This document shows positions 1 through 9,191 of a stretch of 64,000 nucleotides of DNA, in pieces. Source of the stretch: Billgrantia ethanolica (GTDB lineage Bacteria; Pseudomonadota; Gammaproteobacteria; Pseudomonadales; Halomonadaceae); contig NZ_JABFTX010000005.1 of assembly GCF_021404305.1 (NCBI RefSeq), forward strand, positions 124,001-188,000. Direction: 5' to 3'. Both the position numbers and the translations under genes were made by a program. Numbering within the stretch: position 1 is the stretch's first letter; each line of letters begins with the position of its first letter. The notes beneath the pieces were generated by a model. It was not told where the DNA came from, did not search any database, and saw nothing but the letters and a program-made list of their open reading frames with translations.

Positions 1-279
1 ATGTGGGGTGGTCCTTGCAAGAGCTTCCGGTTGGTGACGCTGCAGAGGGAGTTGATCGTACGCAATGCGTACACAAGTTCGTTTCAAGGCTGAAGGCTGC
101 GCCCGATCGCCACAATGCGACCTTCGTCTTGAGCGTTGATGGGTGACCTCAAGGCCCCCGCAGCCCGGCCGATATACCTCTGTTAGCATTCGCAAACATG
201 ATCGTCAGCGTCGGGTGGGGTCATGCTTTCGTGAAGCCTACTTTCTCGAGAAGTGGCGACATCAGGGGGCGGGGGAGCA
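1..279. other. Upstream region without a recognised gene
   Basis: No coding sequence with a convincing family or ribosome binding site was found here. The only structure noted is a perfect 15-bp palindrome, GTACGCA-A-TGCGTAC, at 58-72, which has the size of an operator or small hairpin. It could belong to a gene beyond the left edge or to the diguanylate cyclase that follows, but nothing in the sequence decides this. Confidence 0.3.
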
Positions 280-1329
280 ATGAACACACCACTAGCGCGT
301 AGGTGGCGGGTCGAGAGCGACACTGACTTGGGAGCGGACTCGCGACGATTCTGGCTGGCCAACTGCTTCTTGATCATCGTTGCGCTGACCTCCCTGGCGT
401 ATGCCTTGATCAACTTCTTCTACTTCAAGGCGATCCCTTTGGCGGTCGTCGAGCTGGGGTTCTTCGTCATCGTCGTGCTGGCGCTGGCAGATATGCGGGT
501 CAACCGTAACATCGAGCGATCGGCTTGGGTGACGGTCCTGTCCTGCGGTCTCCTCTCTGCCTTCTTCTTTTGGTATGTGCAGGCGGGTGTCTCTGCAGCG
601 GTATGGACGGTTTTCTTCGCTATCGTCAATTTTTTCCTGCTCGGCACGCGCAAGGGCTTGCCCGTTTACTTGGTTTTTTTCGCAGTCATCCTGTCATTGA
701 CCCTCAGTTACCGAAACGACTGGCCGGCGCTGTCGGGGGCCGCCCTGACCAATATCCTCGGCGCGATGATGGCCTTCGGTGCCGCGGCGTATTATCAGGA
801 ACGATCCCGGGAGGCCGCCTACCATCGAATCGAAGCGCTAGCCAACCAGGACAGCCTGACCGGTATCTCGAACCGCCGCCATTTCCTGCAGCGCTTCGAA
901 CGGGTTCGCCAAGCTCTGTGCAACCTGGATCGTCCGTATGCCCTCGTCCTCATCGATATCGACAACTTCAAGGCGATCAATGATGCCCACGGGCATGCCG
1001 TCGGGGACCAGGTCATCGTCGCCGTCACCCAGCGGTTGCTTTCGGCAGTCCGTGCACAGGACCTGGTCGCCCGGTTGGGGGGAGAGGAGTTCTGTGTCCT
1101 GCTTTACGACTGCGGGGACGGTGCTGCCTGGCGCCGCGCCGAGAAGCTTCGCCTGGCCGTAGGTGTGGAACCTGTGTCGGTGGAAAGCCAGAGTGTGCAC
1201 GTGACGATCAGTGCGGGTGTCGCTGTCGGGGACCCGCAATCTCAAGGGTTCAACGAGATGTTTGCGGATGCGGACGTGCATCTCTATGCCGCCAAGGCAA
1301 AGGGGCGCGACCAGGTGGTGGGGCAGTAG
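280..1329 (+). CDS. Membrane-anchored diguanylate cyclase (GGDEF)
   Basis: Predicted to make the second messenger c-di-GMP from two GTP at the inner membrane. Residues about 24-170 form several hydrophobic segments and act as a membrane sensor without a recognised ligand domain. The GGDEF domain follows from about residue 185, with the substrate-binding stretch around LIDIDNFKAIND (224-235) and an intact active-site GGEEF at 267-271. An RAQD motif at 258-261, five residues before it, is the classic inhibitory I-site, so product feedback is expected. The ATG at 280 is used; its Shine-Dalgarno lies only two bases upstream, so the in-frame GTG at 253 remains possible. No EAL domain is present. 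It is alone in its orientation, converging on the nitroreductase. Confidence 0.85.
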   Translation: MNTPLARRWRVESDTDLGADSRRFWLANCFLIIVALTSLAYALINFFYFKAIPLAVVELGFFVIVVLALADMRVNRNIERSAWVTVLSCGLLSAFFFWYVQAGVSAAVWTVFFAIVNFFLLGTRKGLPVYLVFFAVILSLTLSYRNDWPALSGAALTNILGAMMAFGAAAYYQERSREAAYHRIEALANQDSLTGISNRRHFLQRFERVRQALCNLDRPYALVLIDIDNFKAINDAHGHAVGDQVIVAVTQRLLSAVRAQDLVARLGGEEFCVLLYDCGDGAAWRRAEKLRLAVGVEPVSVESQSVHVTISAGVAVGDPQSQGFNEMFADADVHLYAAKAKGRDQVVGQ

Positions 1330-1405
1330 CTGGCGGCGGCGACCGCCATCGCCGCGGCACTCGCGGCGATGCTGACCAGCCCCCTGGCGAGACTTGGCGC
1401 TATCT

Positions 1406-2074
1406 TCAATAGCCGTGAAAGGTGGCCAAGTTCTCCACCGGCTCGCGCTCGGTGATGAAGTGATTCTCTGGTGCCTCGGGATCTTCGTGACCCACGGCGA
1501 TGGCGCACAGCACCAGTTCGCTGTCGGCCAGCCCCAGCTGTTCACGGATGATCCGGTGATACCAGGCCAGCGCGGCCTGGGCGCAGGTGTGCAGGCCCTG
1601 GCCTCGGGCGGAGGTCATCAGGCTCTGGATCAGCATGCCGGCATCCATGTAGCTGCCGGTCTCGAGGCGTCGGTCGATGGTCACGATCATGGCCACCGGG
1701 GCGTCGAAGAAGTGAAAGTTGCGGCGCATCTGTTCGTGGCGCCGGGCCTTGTCTTCACGCTTTATGCCCAACGCTTCGTAGAGGCCGTAGCCGCAGCGCT
1801 GGCGGCGCTCGCGATAGGGTTCGAACCACTGGGTGGGGTAGTAGGTGTACTCGGGTTGATGCTCCTCGCCGCTGTCGAAGGCGGCGAGAATGGAAGCGCT
1901 GAGCCGGTGCAGTGCCTCACCCGTCACCACGTGAACCTGCCACGGCTGAATATTGTTGCCGCTGGGCGCTCGTCCGGCGACTTCAACGATGTGGGCCAGC
2001 GTGTCGCGGCTGACCGGATCGGGCAAGAAGCGGCGAACGGACTTGCGGCTGCGGATGGCGTCGTCGACGTGCAT
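1406..2074 (-). CDS. Nitroreductase-family flavoprotein
   Basis: An FMN-dependent, probably NAD(P)H-using oxidoreductase of the nitroreductase superfamily, 222 residues. The N-terminus has the family hallmark SRKSVRRF (residues 9-16), which contacts FMN phosphate, followed by RAPSGNNIQPW near 35-45. A C-terminal AIAVGHEDPEAPEN segment is also typical. The physiological substrate cannot be told. It lies 46 bp downstream of the MarR gene on the same strand, so it may be the last gene of the ali/bad operon, although it has no known step in cyclohexanecarboxylate breakdown. It could instead be a general quinone or nitro-compound reductase. Confidence 0.8.
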   Translation of the reverse strand: MHVDDAIRSRKSVRRFLPDPVSRDTLAHIVEVAGRAPSGNNIQPWQVHVVTGEALHRLSASILAAFDSGEEHQPEYTYYPTQWFEPYRERRQRCGYGLYEALGIKREDKARRHEQMRRNFHFFDAPVAMIVTIDRRLETGSYMDAGMLIQSLMTSARGQGLHTCAQAALAWYHRIIREQLGLADSELVLCAIAVGHEDPEAPENHFITEREPVENLATFHGY

Positions 2075-2120
2075 TCAGAAACTCCTTGGTAAGAGCTGTG
2101 GGGCGAGCCGCCGGGCTGTT

Positions 2121-2675
2121 TCAGCTCTTCTCGTGCTCGGCGGTGGGGGCATCCCGCATGGCGATGGCCTCCAGGTCCTTCTGGAACTTGTTGAGGTAGT
2201 GCAGCAGGCTCACCGTCTCGTCGAAGGTGAAATTGGCAAGCCCCTGGGCATAGAACTCGTGGATCTTCGGCTGCAGGCTCTCCCAGAAGGCGCGGCCTTT
2301 ATCGGTGAGTAGGATCAGCCGGGCGCGCTTGTCGTCGGGGTGGGTGATGCGCTTGACGTGATCGTCCCGCTCCAGCCGCTTGAGCACGCCGTCGAGGTTC
2401 TGGCGGCTGACGATCAGGTACTCGGTGAGCTGATTGAAAGAGATGCCGTCCTCATATCCCTTGCGCGACAGGGCGCCGAGCACGGCCCACTGGACCGTGC
2501 TCAGGCCGACCTGACCCACCGTCTGCTTCTGCAGGATGTTGCTGGCCTGGAAGAGGCGGAAGAACAGCCGGTTGGCCACGCTCTTGTCGTCCTGAATCGC
2601 CATCGATGGCACTCCTTTGTCGAGCAGCGCCGCCAGGCGGGAGTCAGGGCGTTCGGTCGCGATGAGGTTGGTCAT
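2121..2675 (-). CDS. badR: MarR-family repressor, BadR-like
   Basis: A 184-residue winged-helix regulator. The recognition region around residues 80-125 contains SFNQLTEYLIVSRQNLDGVLKRL-type helices (quoted in part) and a DDKRAR wing. Its ATG overlaps the aliB stop by four bases (ATGA), so it is translated with the ali/bad operon. In Rhodopseudomonas the MarR protein BadR represses the same genes and is relieved by 2-ketocyclohexanecarboxyl-CoA; context makes the same role likely here. The reading frame stays open far upstream inside aliB, but that part is antisense-type shadow sequence and the ATG at 2675 restores a normal MarR length. Two matching inverted repeats near aliA are candidate operators. 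Confidence 0.82.
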   Translation of the reverse strand: MTNLIATERPDSRLAALLDKGVPSMAIQDDKSVANRLFFRLFQASNILQKQTVGQVGLSTVQWAVLGALSRKGYEDGISFNQLTEYLIVSRQNLDGVLKRLERDDHVKRITHPDDKRARLILLTDKGRAFWESLQPKIHEFYAQGLANFTFDETVSLLHYLNKFQKDLEAIAMRDAPTAEHEKS

Positions 2676-3811
2676 CTGGGCACCGCCTGGCGGGCGATGA
2701 TGTTTTTCATGATCTGGGCGGTACCGTCGCCGATCTGCAGTCCCAGCACGTCGCGCATGCGCTGGGAGAAGGGCATGTCCTCGCCCCAGCCGGTATGGCC
2801 GTGGGCCAGCATGCACTGCTTGATCACGTCGAAGGCGAGCTTCGGCCCCCACCACTTGTTCATTGCCGCCTCGCTGGTGTGGGGCAGTTCGTTGTCCTTC
2901 AGCCACAGCGCGTAGTAGCACTGCAGACGGGCGGCCTGAACGTAGGTCTGGTACTCCGCCAGCGGATGGGTCAGGCCCTGGAAGGCGGCGAGCTTGTGGC
3001 CGAAGGCCTCGCGCTCGGTGAGCCACTGCCAGGTCTCGTCCAGCGACTGTTGGGCCACCGCCAGGCACTGCAGGCCGATCAGCGCGCGGCTGTAGTCGAA
3101 GCCCTGCATCACCTGCTTGAAGCCCTGTCCCTCGTCGCCGAGCATGTGATCGGCCGGTACCGCGACATTGTCGAAGAAAATCGAGCCCCGGCCAATGGCG
3201 CGCTGTCCCGAGTCCTCGAAGCGGCTGGTGGAGATGCCGGGCGAATCCATCGGCACCAGGAAGGCGCTGATGCCGTTGGCGCGCTGTTCCTGGGTGCCGG
3301 TGCGGGCGAATACCACCGCCACGTCGGCCTGGTCGGCCATGGAGATCGAGGTCTTTTCGCCGCTGAGCAGGAAGCGCTCGCCGTCGCGGGTAGCCTTGAG
3401 CTTGAGGTTGGCGGCGTCGGAACCGCCGTGGGGCTCGGTCAGCGCGATACAGGCGATCTTGCGCCCGGCGGTGATGCCGCCGAGCCACTCCCGGGCCAGC
3501 TCGGGGCGGGCGTAGCGGGCGATGATCTGGCCGTTGAGCGAGGCCAGCAGCGGCAGGTAGGCGACGTTGAAGTCGCCGCGGGCGATCTCCTCGACGATGA
3601 TACCGCTGGTCACGCAGTCCAGGCCGCTGCCGCCGTACGCCTCGGGCAGCTCGCCGCCCAGGCAGCCCATCTCGCCGAGCTGGACGACGATCTCGCGTTC
3701 GATGAGCGCCTCCTGCTCGCGGGCCCGGTAGCGCGGGGCCAGGGCGTCGGCGGCCAGCCGCGCCACGCTCTCGCGAATGGCCTGCTGCTGTTCGGTAAAG
3801 GCAAAGTTCAT
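2672..3811 (-). CDS. aliB: Cyclohexanecarboxyl-CoA dehydrogenase
   Basis: An acyl-CoA dehydrogenase of 379 residues, predicted to oxidise cyclohexanecarboxyl-CoA to cyclohex-1-enecarboxyl-CoA with FAD, passing electrons to ETF. Family features are the N-terminal helical domain, the ALTEPHGGSD flavin/substrate segment near residue 137, the SGEKTSIS strand, and a C-terminal GWGEDMPFSQRMRDV region followed by QIGDGTAQIMKNII. The name rests on its neighbours, since acyl-CoA dehydrogenases are hard to tell apart by sequence alone. It sits 25 bp after badI and overlaps badR by four bases, forming one transcription unit from aliA. Confidence 0.85.
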   Translation of the reverse strand: MNFAFTEQQQAIRESVARLAADALAPRYRAREQEALIEREIVVQLGEMGCLGGELPEAYGGSGLDCVTSGIIVEEIARGDFNVAYLPLLASLNGQIIARYARPELAREWLGGITAGRKIACIALTEPHGGSDAANLKLKATRDGERFLLSGEKTSISMADQADVAVVFARTGTQEQRANGISAFLVPMDSPGISTSRFEDSGQRAIGRGSIFFDNVAVPADHMLGDEGQGFKQVMQGFDYSRALIGLQCLAVAQQSLDETWQWLTEREAFGHKLAAFQGLTHPLAEYQTYVQAARLQCYYALWLKDNELPHTSEAAMNKWWGPKLAFDVIKQCMLAHGHTGWGEDMPFSQRMRDVLGLQIGDGTAQIMKNIIARQAVPR

Positions 3812-3836
3812 GCTGTCATCCTCGCGGCAGGGGCCG

Positions 3837-4634
<798 letters not shown>

Positions 4635-4681
4635 GAGTGTCTTCCTGAAAGCGTTGTGGGGCTGAAGGCGTCGCGGGGGCG

Positions 4682-5449
4682 TCAGCCCGCCATCGTGAGG
4701 CCGCCGGAAACGCTGATGACCTGGCCGGTGATGAAATCGGCGTCGTCGCTGGCGAGCAGGGCGATGATTCCCGGGTAGTCCTCAGGCTGGCCGATACGGC
4801 GCATGGGCACTGCGTTGCGGAACGCCTCGAGCAGCTTCTCCGGGTCGCGTGAGGTCTCGGCAAAACCCTGCAGCAGCGCAGTGTCGGTGGGGCCCGGGCA
4901 GACCACGTTGAGGGTCACGCCCTTGGTCGCGAGCTCCCGAGCCAGGGTCTTGCTCAGCCCCAGCAGGCCGGCCTTGCAGGCGGCGTAGACGGCTTCGCCG
5001 GAGGAGCCGACCCGGGCGGCGTCGGAAGCGACGTTGATCACCTTGCCGCCGCCGGCCTCGATCATCCGCGGCAGCACCACGTGGTGCATGTTGAGCGCGC
5101 CGGTGAGGTTCACCGCGATCAGCGACTCCCACAGCGCCGGCTCGGTCTTGAGGAACGGCATGAAGCGATCGAAGCCGGCGTTGTTGACCAGCACCAGGGG
5201 CACGCCGAGCTCGGCCTCGATGAGCTCGACCGTGTCGACGATGGCGGCGTAGTCGGTGATGTCGGCGCCATAGGCGCGGGCCTGGCCGCCGGCTTCGGCG
5301 ATTACCTCCACGGTGCGGCGGGCGGCGTCGAGATCGCGGTCGAGCACCGCCACCTTGCTGCCTTCCGCGGCGAAGCGGCAACACACCGCGCGGCCGATGC
5401 CGCCGCCGCCACCGGTGACGATGACGGTCTTGTCCTGAAGTCCTCTCAT
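4682..5449 (-). CDS. badH: 2-hydroxycyclohexanecarboxyl-CoA dehydrogenase
   Basis: A short-chain dehydrogenase/reductase of 255 residues, predicted to oxidise 2-hydroxycyclohexanecarboxyl-CoA to the 2-keto form with NAD+. The Rossmann motif TGGGGGIGRA is at 12-21, and DRDL following the second strand suits NAD+. The NNAGFDRF element lies near 89-96 and the catalytic YAACK near 155-159. It lies between aliA and badI in the ring-degradation operon, the step just before BadI. SDR sequence alone would not fix the substrate; operon membership does. Confidence 0.88.
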   Translation of the reverse strand: MRGLQDKTVIVTGGGGGIGRAVCCRFAAEGSKVAVLDRDLDAARRTVEVIAEAGGQARAYGADITDYAAIVDTVELIEAELGVPLVLVNNAGFDRFMPFLKTEPALWESLIAVNLTGALNMHHVVLPRMIEAGGGKVINVASDAARVGSSGEAVYAACKAGLLGLSKTLARELATKGVTLNVVCPGPTDTALLQGFAETSRDPEKLLEAFRNAVPMRRIGQPEDYPGIIALLASDDADFITGQVISVSGGLTMAG

Positions 5450-5492
5450 GCAGCTCTCTCTCGTTGCGGATTGGGTAGGCGATGGCCTCGCG

Positions 5493-7139
5493 TCACGCCA
5501 CGCTCTGGGCGGCCTGCTCGCGCAGCTTGAATTTCTGTATCTTTCCCGAGGGCGTGCGCGGCAGCTCGTCGAGCACCACCAGGAACTCCGGCTGGTACTG
5601 GCGCGTCACCTGGCGCTCGCTGAGAAAGGCGGTGACATCCGTAAGCGTCAGCGACTCGACGCCTTCCTTGAGGGTGACGTAGGCACACAGCCGCTCGCCC
5701 AGGCGCTCGTCGGGACGGCCCACCAGGGCCACGGCCTGGATTGCCGGGTGCTGGTAGAGCGCGTTTTCGATGTCGACGATGGGAATGTTCTCGCCGCCGC
5801 GGATCACCACGTCCTTGGAACGTCCGGTGATGCGCACGTAGCCCTGCTCGTCGAGGCGGGCCAGGTCGCCGGTGGGAAACCAGCCCTCGGCGTCGACGCC
5901 GTAGAGCTCCGGCTGCTTGAAGTAGCCGACGAACAGGCTGGCGCCGCGAACATAGAGCGGCCCCTCCTGGCCGGGCGGCAGGGTATTGCCCTCCAGGTCG
6001 GTGACTTTCAGCTCCATGAAGGGCAGGGGCAGGCCGTCGGTGTGCACGGCGCGAGAGGGGGCGTCGCCGGGGCGGGTGGTGGTCACCGCGCCGTTCTCGG
6101 TCATGCCCCAGGCGGAGATGATGCGCGTCGGCAGGTTGCGTGCGGCCTTCTCAACCAGCGGGCTGGGGATCGGTGCGCCGGCACACATGAACAGCTTGAG
6201 CGACTGCAGATCGGGACCGTGGGCCTCGGCCTGCTCGGCGATGTCGGCCAGGAAGGGCGTGGAGCCGAGCATCAGGCTGGGCCGCTCGGCACGAATGATG
6301 TCGACGGCCTCGGCCGGTTTCCAGGTGTCCTGCAGCACCGCGGTGGCCTGGAGGTAGACGGGCAGCATCAGGCCGTAGAGAAAGCCGAGCTGGTGCGCCA
6401 GCGGCGAGGGCATGAACACCGTGTCGTCGTTGCCCAGCCCCAGCCGGGTGGCGAAGGGGCGGATGTGGCTCATCAGGGTGTTGGAGGTGTGCATCACCCC
6501 CTTGGGCTTGCCGGTGGTGCCGGAGGTGTAAAGCAGCTGCACCACGTCGTCGCCGCCAGGGCGGCGTTCGCGGAACAGCGCGGCAGTATCCGTTTCCCGC
6601 TCCCAGGCGCGTTCCAGCAGGGTGTTCTCGAAGCTGTCCGGTCCCTCGCCGCCTACCACCAGCACCTGTTCGAGGGCGGTGAGTTCAGCCTTCAGCCCCC
6701 GGGCCATGGCGGCGTGATCGAAGCCGCGAAACACGCCGGGCACGACGAATACCTTGCTCTCGGCCTGGGCCAGCATGAAGCGCAGCTCGTGTTCGCGGAA
6801 GATCGGCATCAGCGGATTGAGCACTGCGCCGATACGAATGCAGGCCAGGTGCAGCGCGGTCATCTGCCACCAGTTGGGCAGCTGGCAGGAGACCACGTCG
6901 CCCTTGGCCACGCCCAGGCCGGCCAAACCCGCCGCCATGCGGGTGACCTTCTCGTTCAGTTCGGCGTAGGACAGCGAGTCATGGCTGCCTTCGGCCATGC
7001 GGTAGGTGACGATGGCCGGGCGACCGGCGGCGCTGGCCACGGCCTTATCCAGATAATCCGTCAAGAGCATGTCATTCCAGGCGCCAAGCGCGATCATCGC
7101 TTGCCTGCGCTCGGGAGTCAGATTCGTCTCGATAGCCAT
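5493..7139 (-). CDS. aliA: Cyclohexanecarboxylate-CoA ligase
   Basis: An adenylate-forming acyl-CoA synthetase of 548 residues that activates cyclohexanecarboxylate with ATP and CoA, the entry step. The P-loop YTSGTTGKPKG is at about 204-214, and the GMTEN motif, TGDLARLDEQGYVRITGR hinge and a C-terminal catalytic lysine (K533 in RTPSGKIQKF) are all present. The ATG at 7139 is chosen because AGGAG lies eight bases upstream and the protein then has normal length; an in-frame start 81 bases further upstream would overlap the promoter. It is the first gene of the aliA-badH-badI-aliB-badR unit and is driven by a good sigma-70 promoter. Confidence 0.88.
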   Translation of the reverse strand: MAIETNLTPERRQAMIALGAWNDMLLTDYLDKAVASAAGRPAIVTYRMAEGSHDSLSYAELNEKVTRMAAGLAGLGVAKGDVVSCQLPNWWQMTALHLACIRIGAVLNPLMPIFREHELRFMLAQAESKVFVVPGVFRGFDHAAMARGLKAELTALEQVLVVGGEGPDSFENTLLERAWERETDTAALFRERRPGGDDVVQLLYTSGTTGKPKGVMHTSNTLMSHIRPFATRLGLGNDDTVFMPSPLAHQLGFLYGLMLPVYLQATAVLQDTWKPAEAVDIIRAERPSLMLGSTPFLADIAEQAEAHGPDLQSLKLFMCAGAPIPSPLVEKAARNLPTRIISAWGMTENGAVTTTRPGDAPSRAVHTDGLPLPFMELKVTDLEGNTLPPGQEGPLYVRGASLFVGYFKQPELYGVDAEGWFPTGDLARLDEQGYVRITGRSKDVVIRGGENIPIVDIENALYQHPAIQAVALVGRPDERLGERLCAYVTLKEGVESLTLTDVTAFLSERQVTRQYQPEFLVVLDELPRTPSGKIQKFKLREQAAQSVA

Positions 7140-7218
7140 ACGAGCTCCTGATGTTGCCGTTGTTTCGTTGTTGTGGCGGGCGCCGGTGCTTGGTGCGGCT
7201 CGGCGCGTCTTGAGGCTC

Positions 7219-7247
7219 AAGCTAGGCGAGTCGAAATTTTATGTCAA
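7219..7247 (-). promoter_or_regulatory. Sigma-70 promoter of the ali/bad operon
   Basis: On the minus strand TTGACA (7242-7247) and TAGCTT (7219-7224) are separated by 17 bases. The -35 is a perfect consensus and lies inside the operator-like inverted repeat at 7242-7257, so repressor binding would block RNA polymerase. It is about 80 bases upstream of the aliA start. Confidence 0.6.
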
Positions 7248-7257
7248 CACATTGTCT
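7242..7257. promoter_or_regulatory. Candidate BadR operator O1
   Basis: Read on the minus strand this is AGACAA-TGTG-TTGACA, which matches the perfect inverted repeat at 7317-7332 in 10 of 12 arm positions. It covers the -35 of the aliA promoter and, on the other strand, the -35 (TTGTCT) of the divergent crotonase promoter. One bound repressor could therefore shut both directions. Confidence 0.55.
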
Positions 7258-7279
7258 TTTATTTTGGTTTGGCTAAACT
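7252..7279 (+). promoter_or_regulatory. Divergent promoter for the crotonase gene
   Basis: TTGTCT (7252-7257) and TAAACT (7274-7279) are spaced by 16 bases in an AT-rich stretch unlike the surrounding DNA. The -35 forms one arm of the candidate operator O1. It lies about 95 bases upstream of the gene at 7379, and operator O2 would sit in the early transcribed region. Confidence 0.45.
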
Positions 7280-7316
7280 CTCTCCATGAACTGGCAATGG
7301 CGTGAAGAAGTAGCTG

Positions 7317-7332
7317 TGACAATAAGTTGTCA
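7317..7332. promoter_or_regulatory. Candidate BadR operator O2
   Basis: A perfect inverted repeat TGACAA-TAAG-TTGTCA with six-base arms and a four-base centre, the usual architecture of a MarR dimer site. It lies 47 bases before the crotonase gene and downstream of its predicted promoter. Its arms are shared with O1 sixty bases away. Confidence 0.55.
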
Positions 7333-7378
7333 GTAATGCTGCAAGAGCCGGCCCTTTAATCACACAGCGAGACGAGCC

Positions 7379-8257
7379 ATGAGCCGAGCCGTGACCTTGA
7401 TTCGCGAGGGCGACTGCGCGCGGATCACTCTGTTCAATCCGCCGGTCAATGCCTTGACCCAGCGGCTGCGCAGCGAGCTTCGCCGGGCCCTAATCGAAGC
7501 CGAGAACGACCCGAAGGTGAGGTGGATCCTGCTCAAGGCGGGAGGCCGCTGCTTCTCGGCGGGCGCCGACATGGGCGAGCTCGACCGGCTGCATGAAGCG
7601 CCCTCCCTGCCTGAGCTGACACTGGCCATCGAGAGCGGCACCAAACCCTGCGTGGCCTGGCTGCACGGTGCGGTACTCGGCGGCGGCCTGGAGCTGGCCA
7701 TGGCCTGTCACTACCGGTTAGGTCCGCCCGAGCTGCGCCTGGGGTTGCCGCAGATCGCCCTGGGCTTGATTCCCTGCGCTGGCGGCACCCAGCGGCTGCC
7801 CCGGTTGATGGGGCTGGCCGCCGCGCTGCACCTGCTGCTCTCGGGTGAGACCATCGGGGCGACCCAGGCACGACGGCTGGGGCTCATCGATGCCGTGACG
7901 CCGCGGCTGCACGTGGAGGCGCAGCAGCAGGCCGAGGCGTGGAAGCTGGCGGCGCAGGGGGTGAGACGAACCCGCGACCGGCGCATCAAGGTGCCCGTTG
8001 CCGATGCGGCCGGTTGGCTCGAGCGCCTGAGCCTCGCGCTACCTGACGAGGCGCGTGACAACCCGGCCTGCGCCAGACTGTTCGAAGCGTTGAAGACCGC
8101 CGTTTACCAACCCTTCGACGAAGGGCTGCGCCGCGAATGGGCGCTGCATCTGGAGTGCCTTTCCCTGCCGCAGCTGCAGGAGCGGGCCGAGGCACGGCTG
8201 GCAGCACGGCGTCACGGCCGGCGTGCCCCGCGTCATCAATGGGTACGAGAGGGCTAG
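7379..8257 (+). CDS. Crotonase-fold protein lacking both catalytic glutamates
   Basis: A 292-residue enoyl-CoA hydratase/isomerase-family protein resembling the N-terminal half of FadJ-type enzymes, without the dehydrogenase half. The oxyanion-hole region FSAGADMGEL (59-68) and HGAVLGGGLELAMA (96-109) are intact. In hydratases two acidic residues flank the PGAGGTQRLPR segment; here they are Gln125 (LPQIALG) and His151 (AALHLLLSG). It therefore may not hydrate double bonds, and might be a thioesterase, hydrolase or isomerase, or use other residues. It is divergently transcribed from aliA under the candidate BadR sites, which ties it to cyclohexanecarboxylate breakdown; position alone would suggest a BadK role. 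Confidence 0.75.
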   Translation: MSRAVTLIREGDCARITLFNPPVNALTQRLRSELRRALIEAENDPKVRWILLKAGGRCFSAGADMGELDRLHEAPSLPELTLAIESGTKPCVAWLHGAVLGGGLELAMACHYRLGPPELRLGLPQIALGLIPCAGGTQRLPRLMGLAAALHLLLSGETIGATQARRLGLIDAVTPRLHVEAQQQAEAWKLAAQGVRRTRDRRIKVPVADAAGWLERLSLALPDEARDNPACARLFEALKTAVYQPFDEGLRREWALHLECLSLPQLQERAEARLAARRHGRRAPRHQWVREG

Positions 8258-8435
8258 TCTGGATACTTCTCTCACCTGGGCCTTCAAACCGGGAGAGGCC
8301 TATCTCCTTCGTCTCGATGGTCTACTTTTCGAATAGCGCCCCGGGACGCAACGCGGCCAGGCGGGAAAACTTAGCTTACTTATTAATTTTTTCTTATGCT
8401 GTGGTCAGGCATTGGGTGTGAGAGGAGTGCGGATC
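8258..8435 (+). other. Intergenic stretch with a weak AT-rich promoter
   Basis: The 178 bases between the two crotonase genes include an AT-rich patch at about 8370-8405. Possible elements are TTAGCT, then 18 bases, then TATGCT, but they match the consensus poorly. No copy of the TGACAA operator is seen. A Shine-Dalgarno AGAGGAG at 8421-8427 serves the next gene. Confidence 0.25.
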
Positions 8436-9188
8436 ATGGCAACCGACATCACCACGTCACGGCGAGAGGGCGGCATCGAGCTGCTCAGAATCAGCTGCCC
8501 CGAGCGGCGCAACATTCTGGACGCGGCGAGCTATGCGCGGTTGATCGAGGTGCTCGATGCGGCCGAGGCGGACGCCGAGGTCAAGGTGCTGGTCATCACC
8601 GGCAGCGAGAACTGCTTCACCGCCGGCAACGATCTGAACGATTACAAGGCACTGGCCGATGCCGAAAGCGTGCCGGCCATCGCCTTTCTGCGCCGCCTGC
8701 GTGCCTTTCCCAAGCCCGTGGTGGCCGCCGCCGAGGGGTTGGCGCTGGGGCTCGGCACGTCGATCCTGCTGCACTGCGACTTCGCCTATGCCGGTCACTC
8801 GACCCGCTTCTGCCTGCCTTTCGTCAACCTGGCCCTGACACCGCTGGGCGCTACTACCTATCTGCTGCCACGCCTGGCCGGCGGCAAGGCCACCACGGCG
8901 ATGCTGATGCTGGGCCAGCCGTTCACTGCGGCCCGTGCCGGTGAGCTGGGGCTGATCACCGATGTCGCTCCCGACGGCAAGGCGCTGATGCAGGCGCTCG
9001 ACTGTGCCGAACGGCTCGTGGCCAAGCCCTTCGATACGCTGCTCGCCATCAAGGCGCTGCTGCGTGAGAGTGACGACGCTGCCGTCGAAGGCGCTTTCGC
9101 CAGAGAGGAGCGACGCTTGCTCGAGCGCTGCGGCTCGCCGGAGGCACAGGGTGCCATCGATGCCTTCTTTGCCAGGCGTGGCCGCTGA
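8436..9188 (+). CDS. Crotonase-fold protein, enoyl-CoA isomerase-like
   Basis: A 250-residue crotonase-superfamily member closest in style to Delta3-Delta2-enoyl-CoA isomerases (LPFVNLALTPLGATTYLLPRL at 127-147, quoted in part). The oxyanion-hole segments FTAGNDLNDY (61-70) and GLALGLGTSI (101-110) are kept. The acidic residue that ECI-type isomerases place in SPEG-like position is Leu137 here, and the second hydratase glutamate is also absent, so its activity is uncertain. The ATG at 8436 is selected because AGAGGAG precedes it by eight bases. It is followed after three bases by a methyltransferase. Its relation to the ali/bad cluster is by position only. Confidence 0.7.
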   Translation: MATDITTSRREGGIELLRISCPERRNILDAASYARLIEVLDAAEADAEVKVLVITGSENCFTAGNDLNDYKALADAESVPAIAFLRRLRAFPKPVVAAAEGLALGLGTSILLHCDFAYAGHSTRFCLPFVNLALTPLGATTYLLPRLAGGKATTAMLMLGQPFTAARAGELGLITDVAPDGKALMQALDCAERLVAKPFDTLLAIKALLRESDDAAVEGAFAREERRLLERCGSPEAQGAIDAFFARRGR

Positions 9189-9191
9189 ACC

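Noticed and set aside
1808..1830. tRNA-like GGTTCGAACC sequence
   Set aside because: It lies inside the nitroreductase gene, and no cloverleaf can be built around it.
2676..3488. Longer in-frame start for the MarR gene
   Set aside because: The extra part lies inside aliB in another frame and reads as Arg/Gly/Pro-rich shadow. The ATG at 2675 gives a normal MarR.
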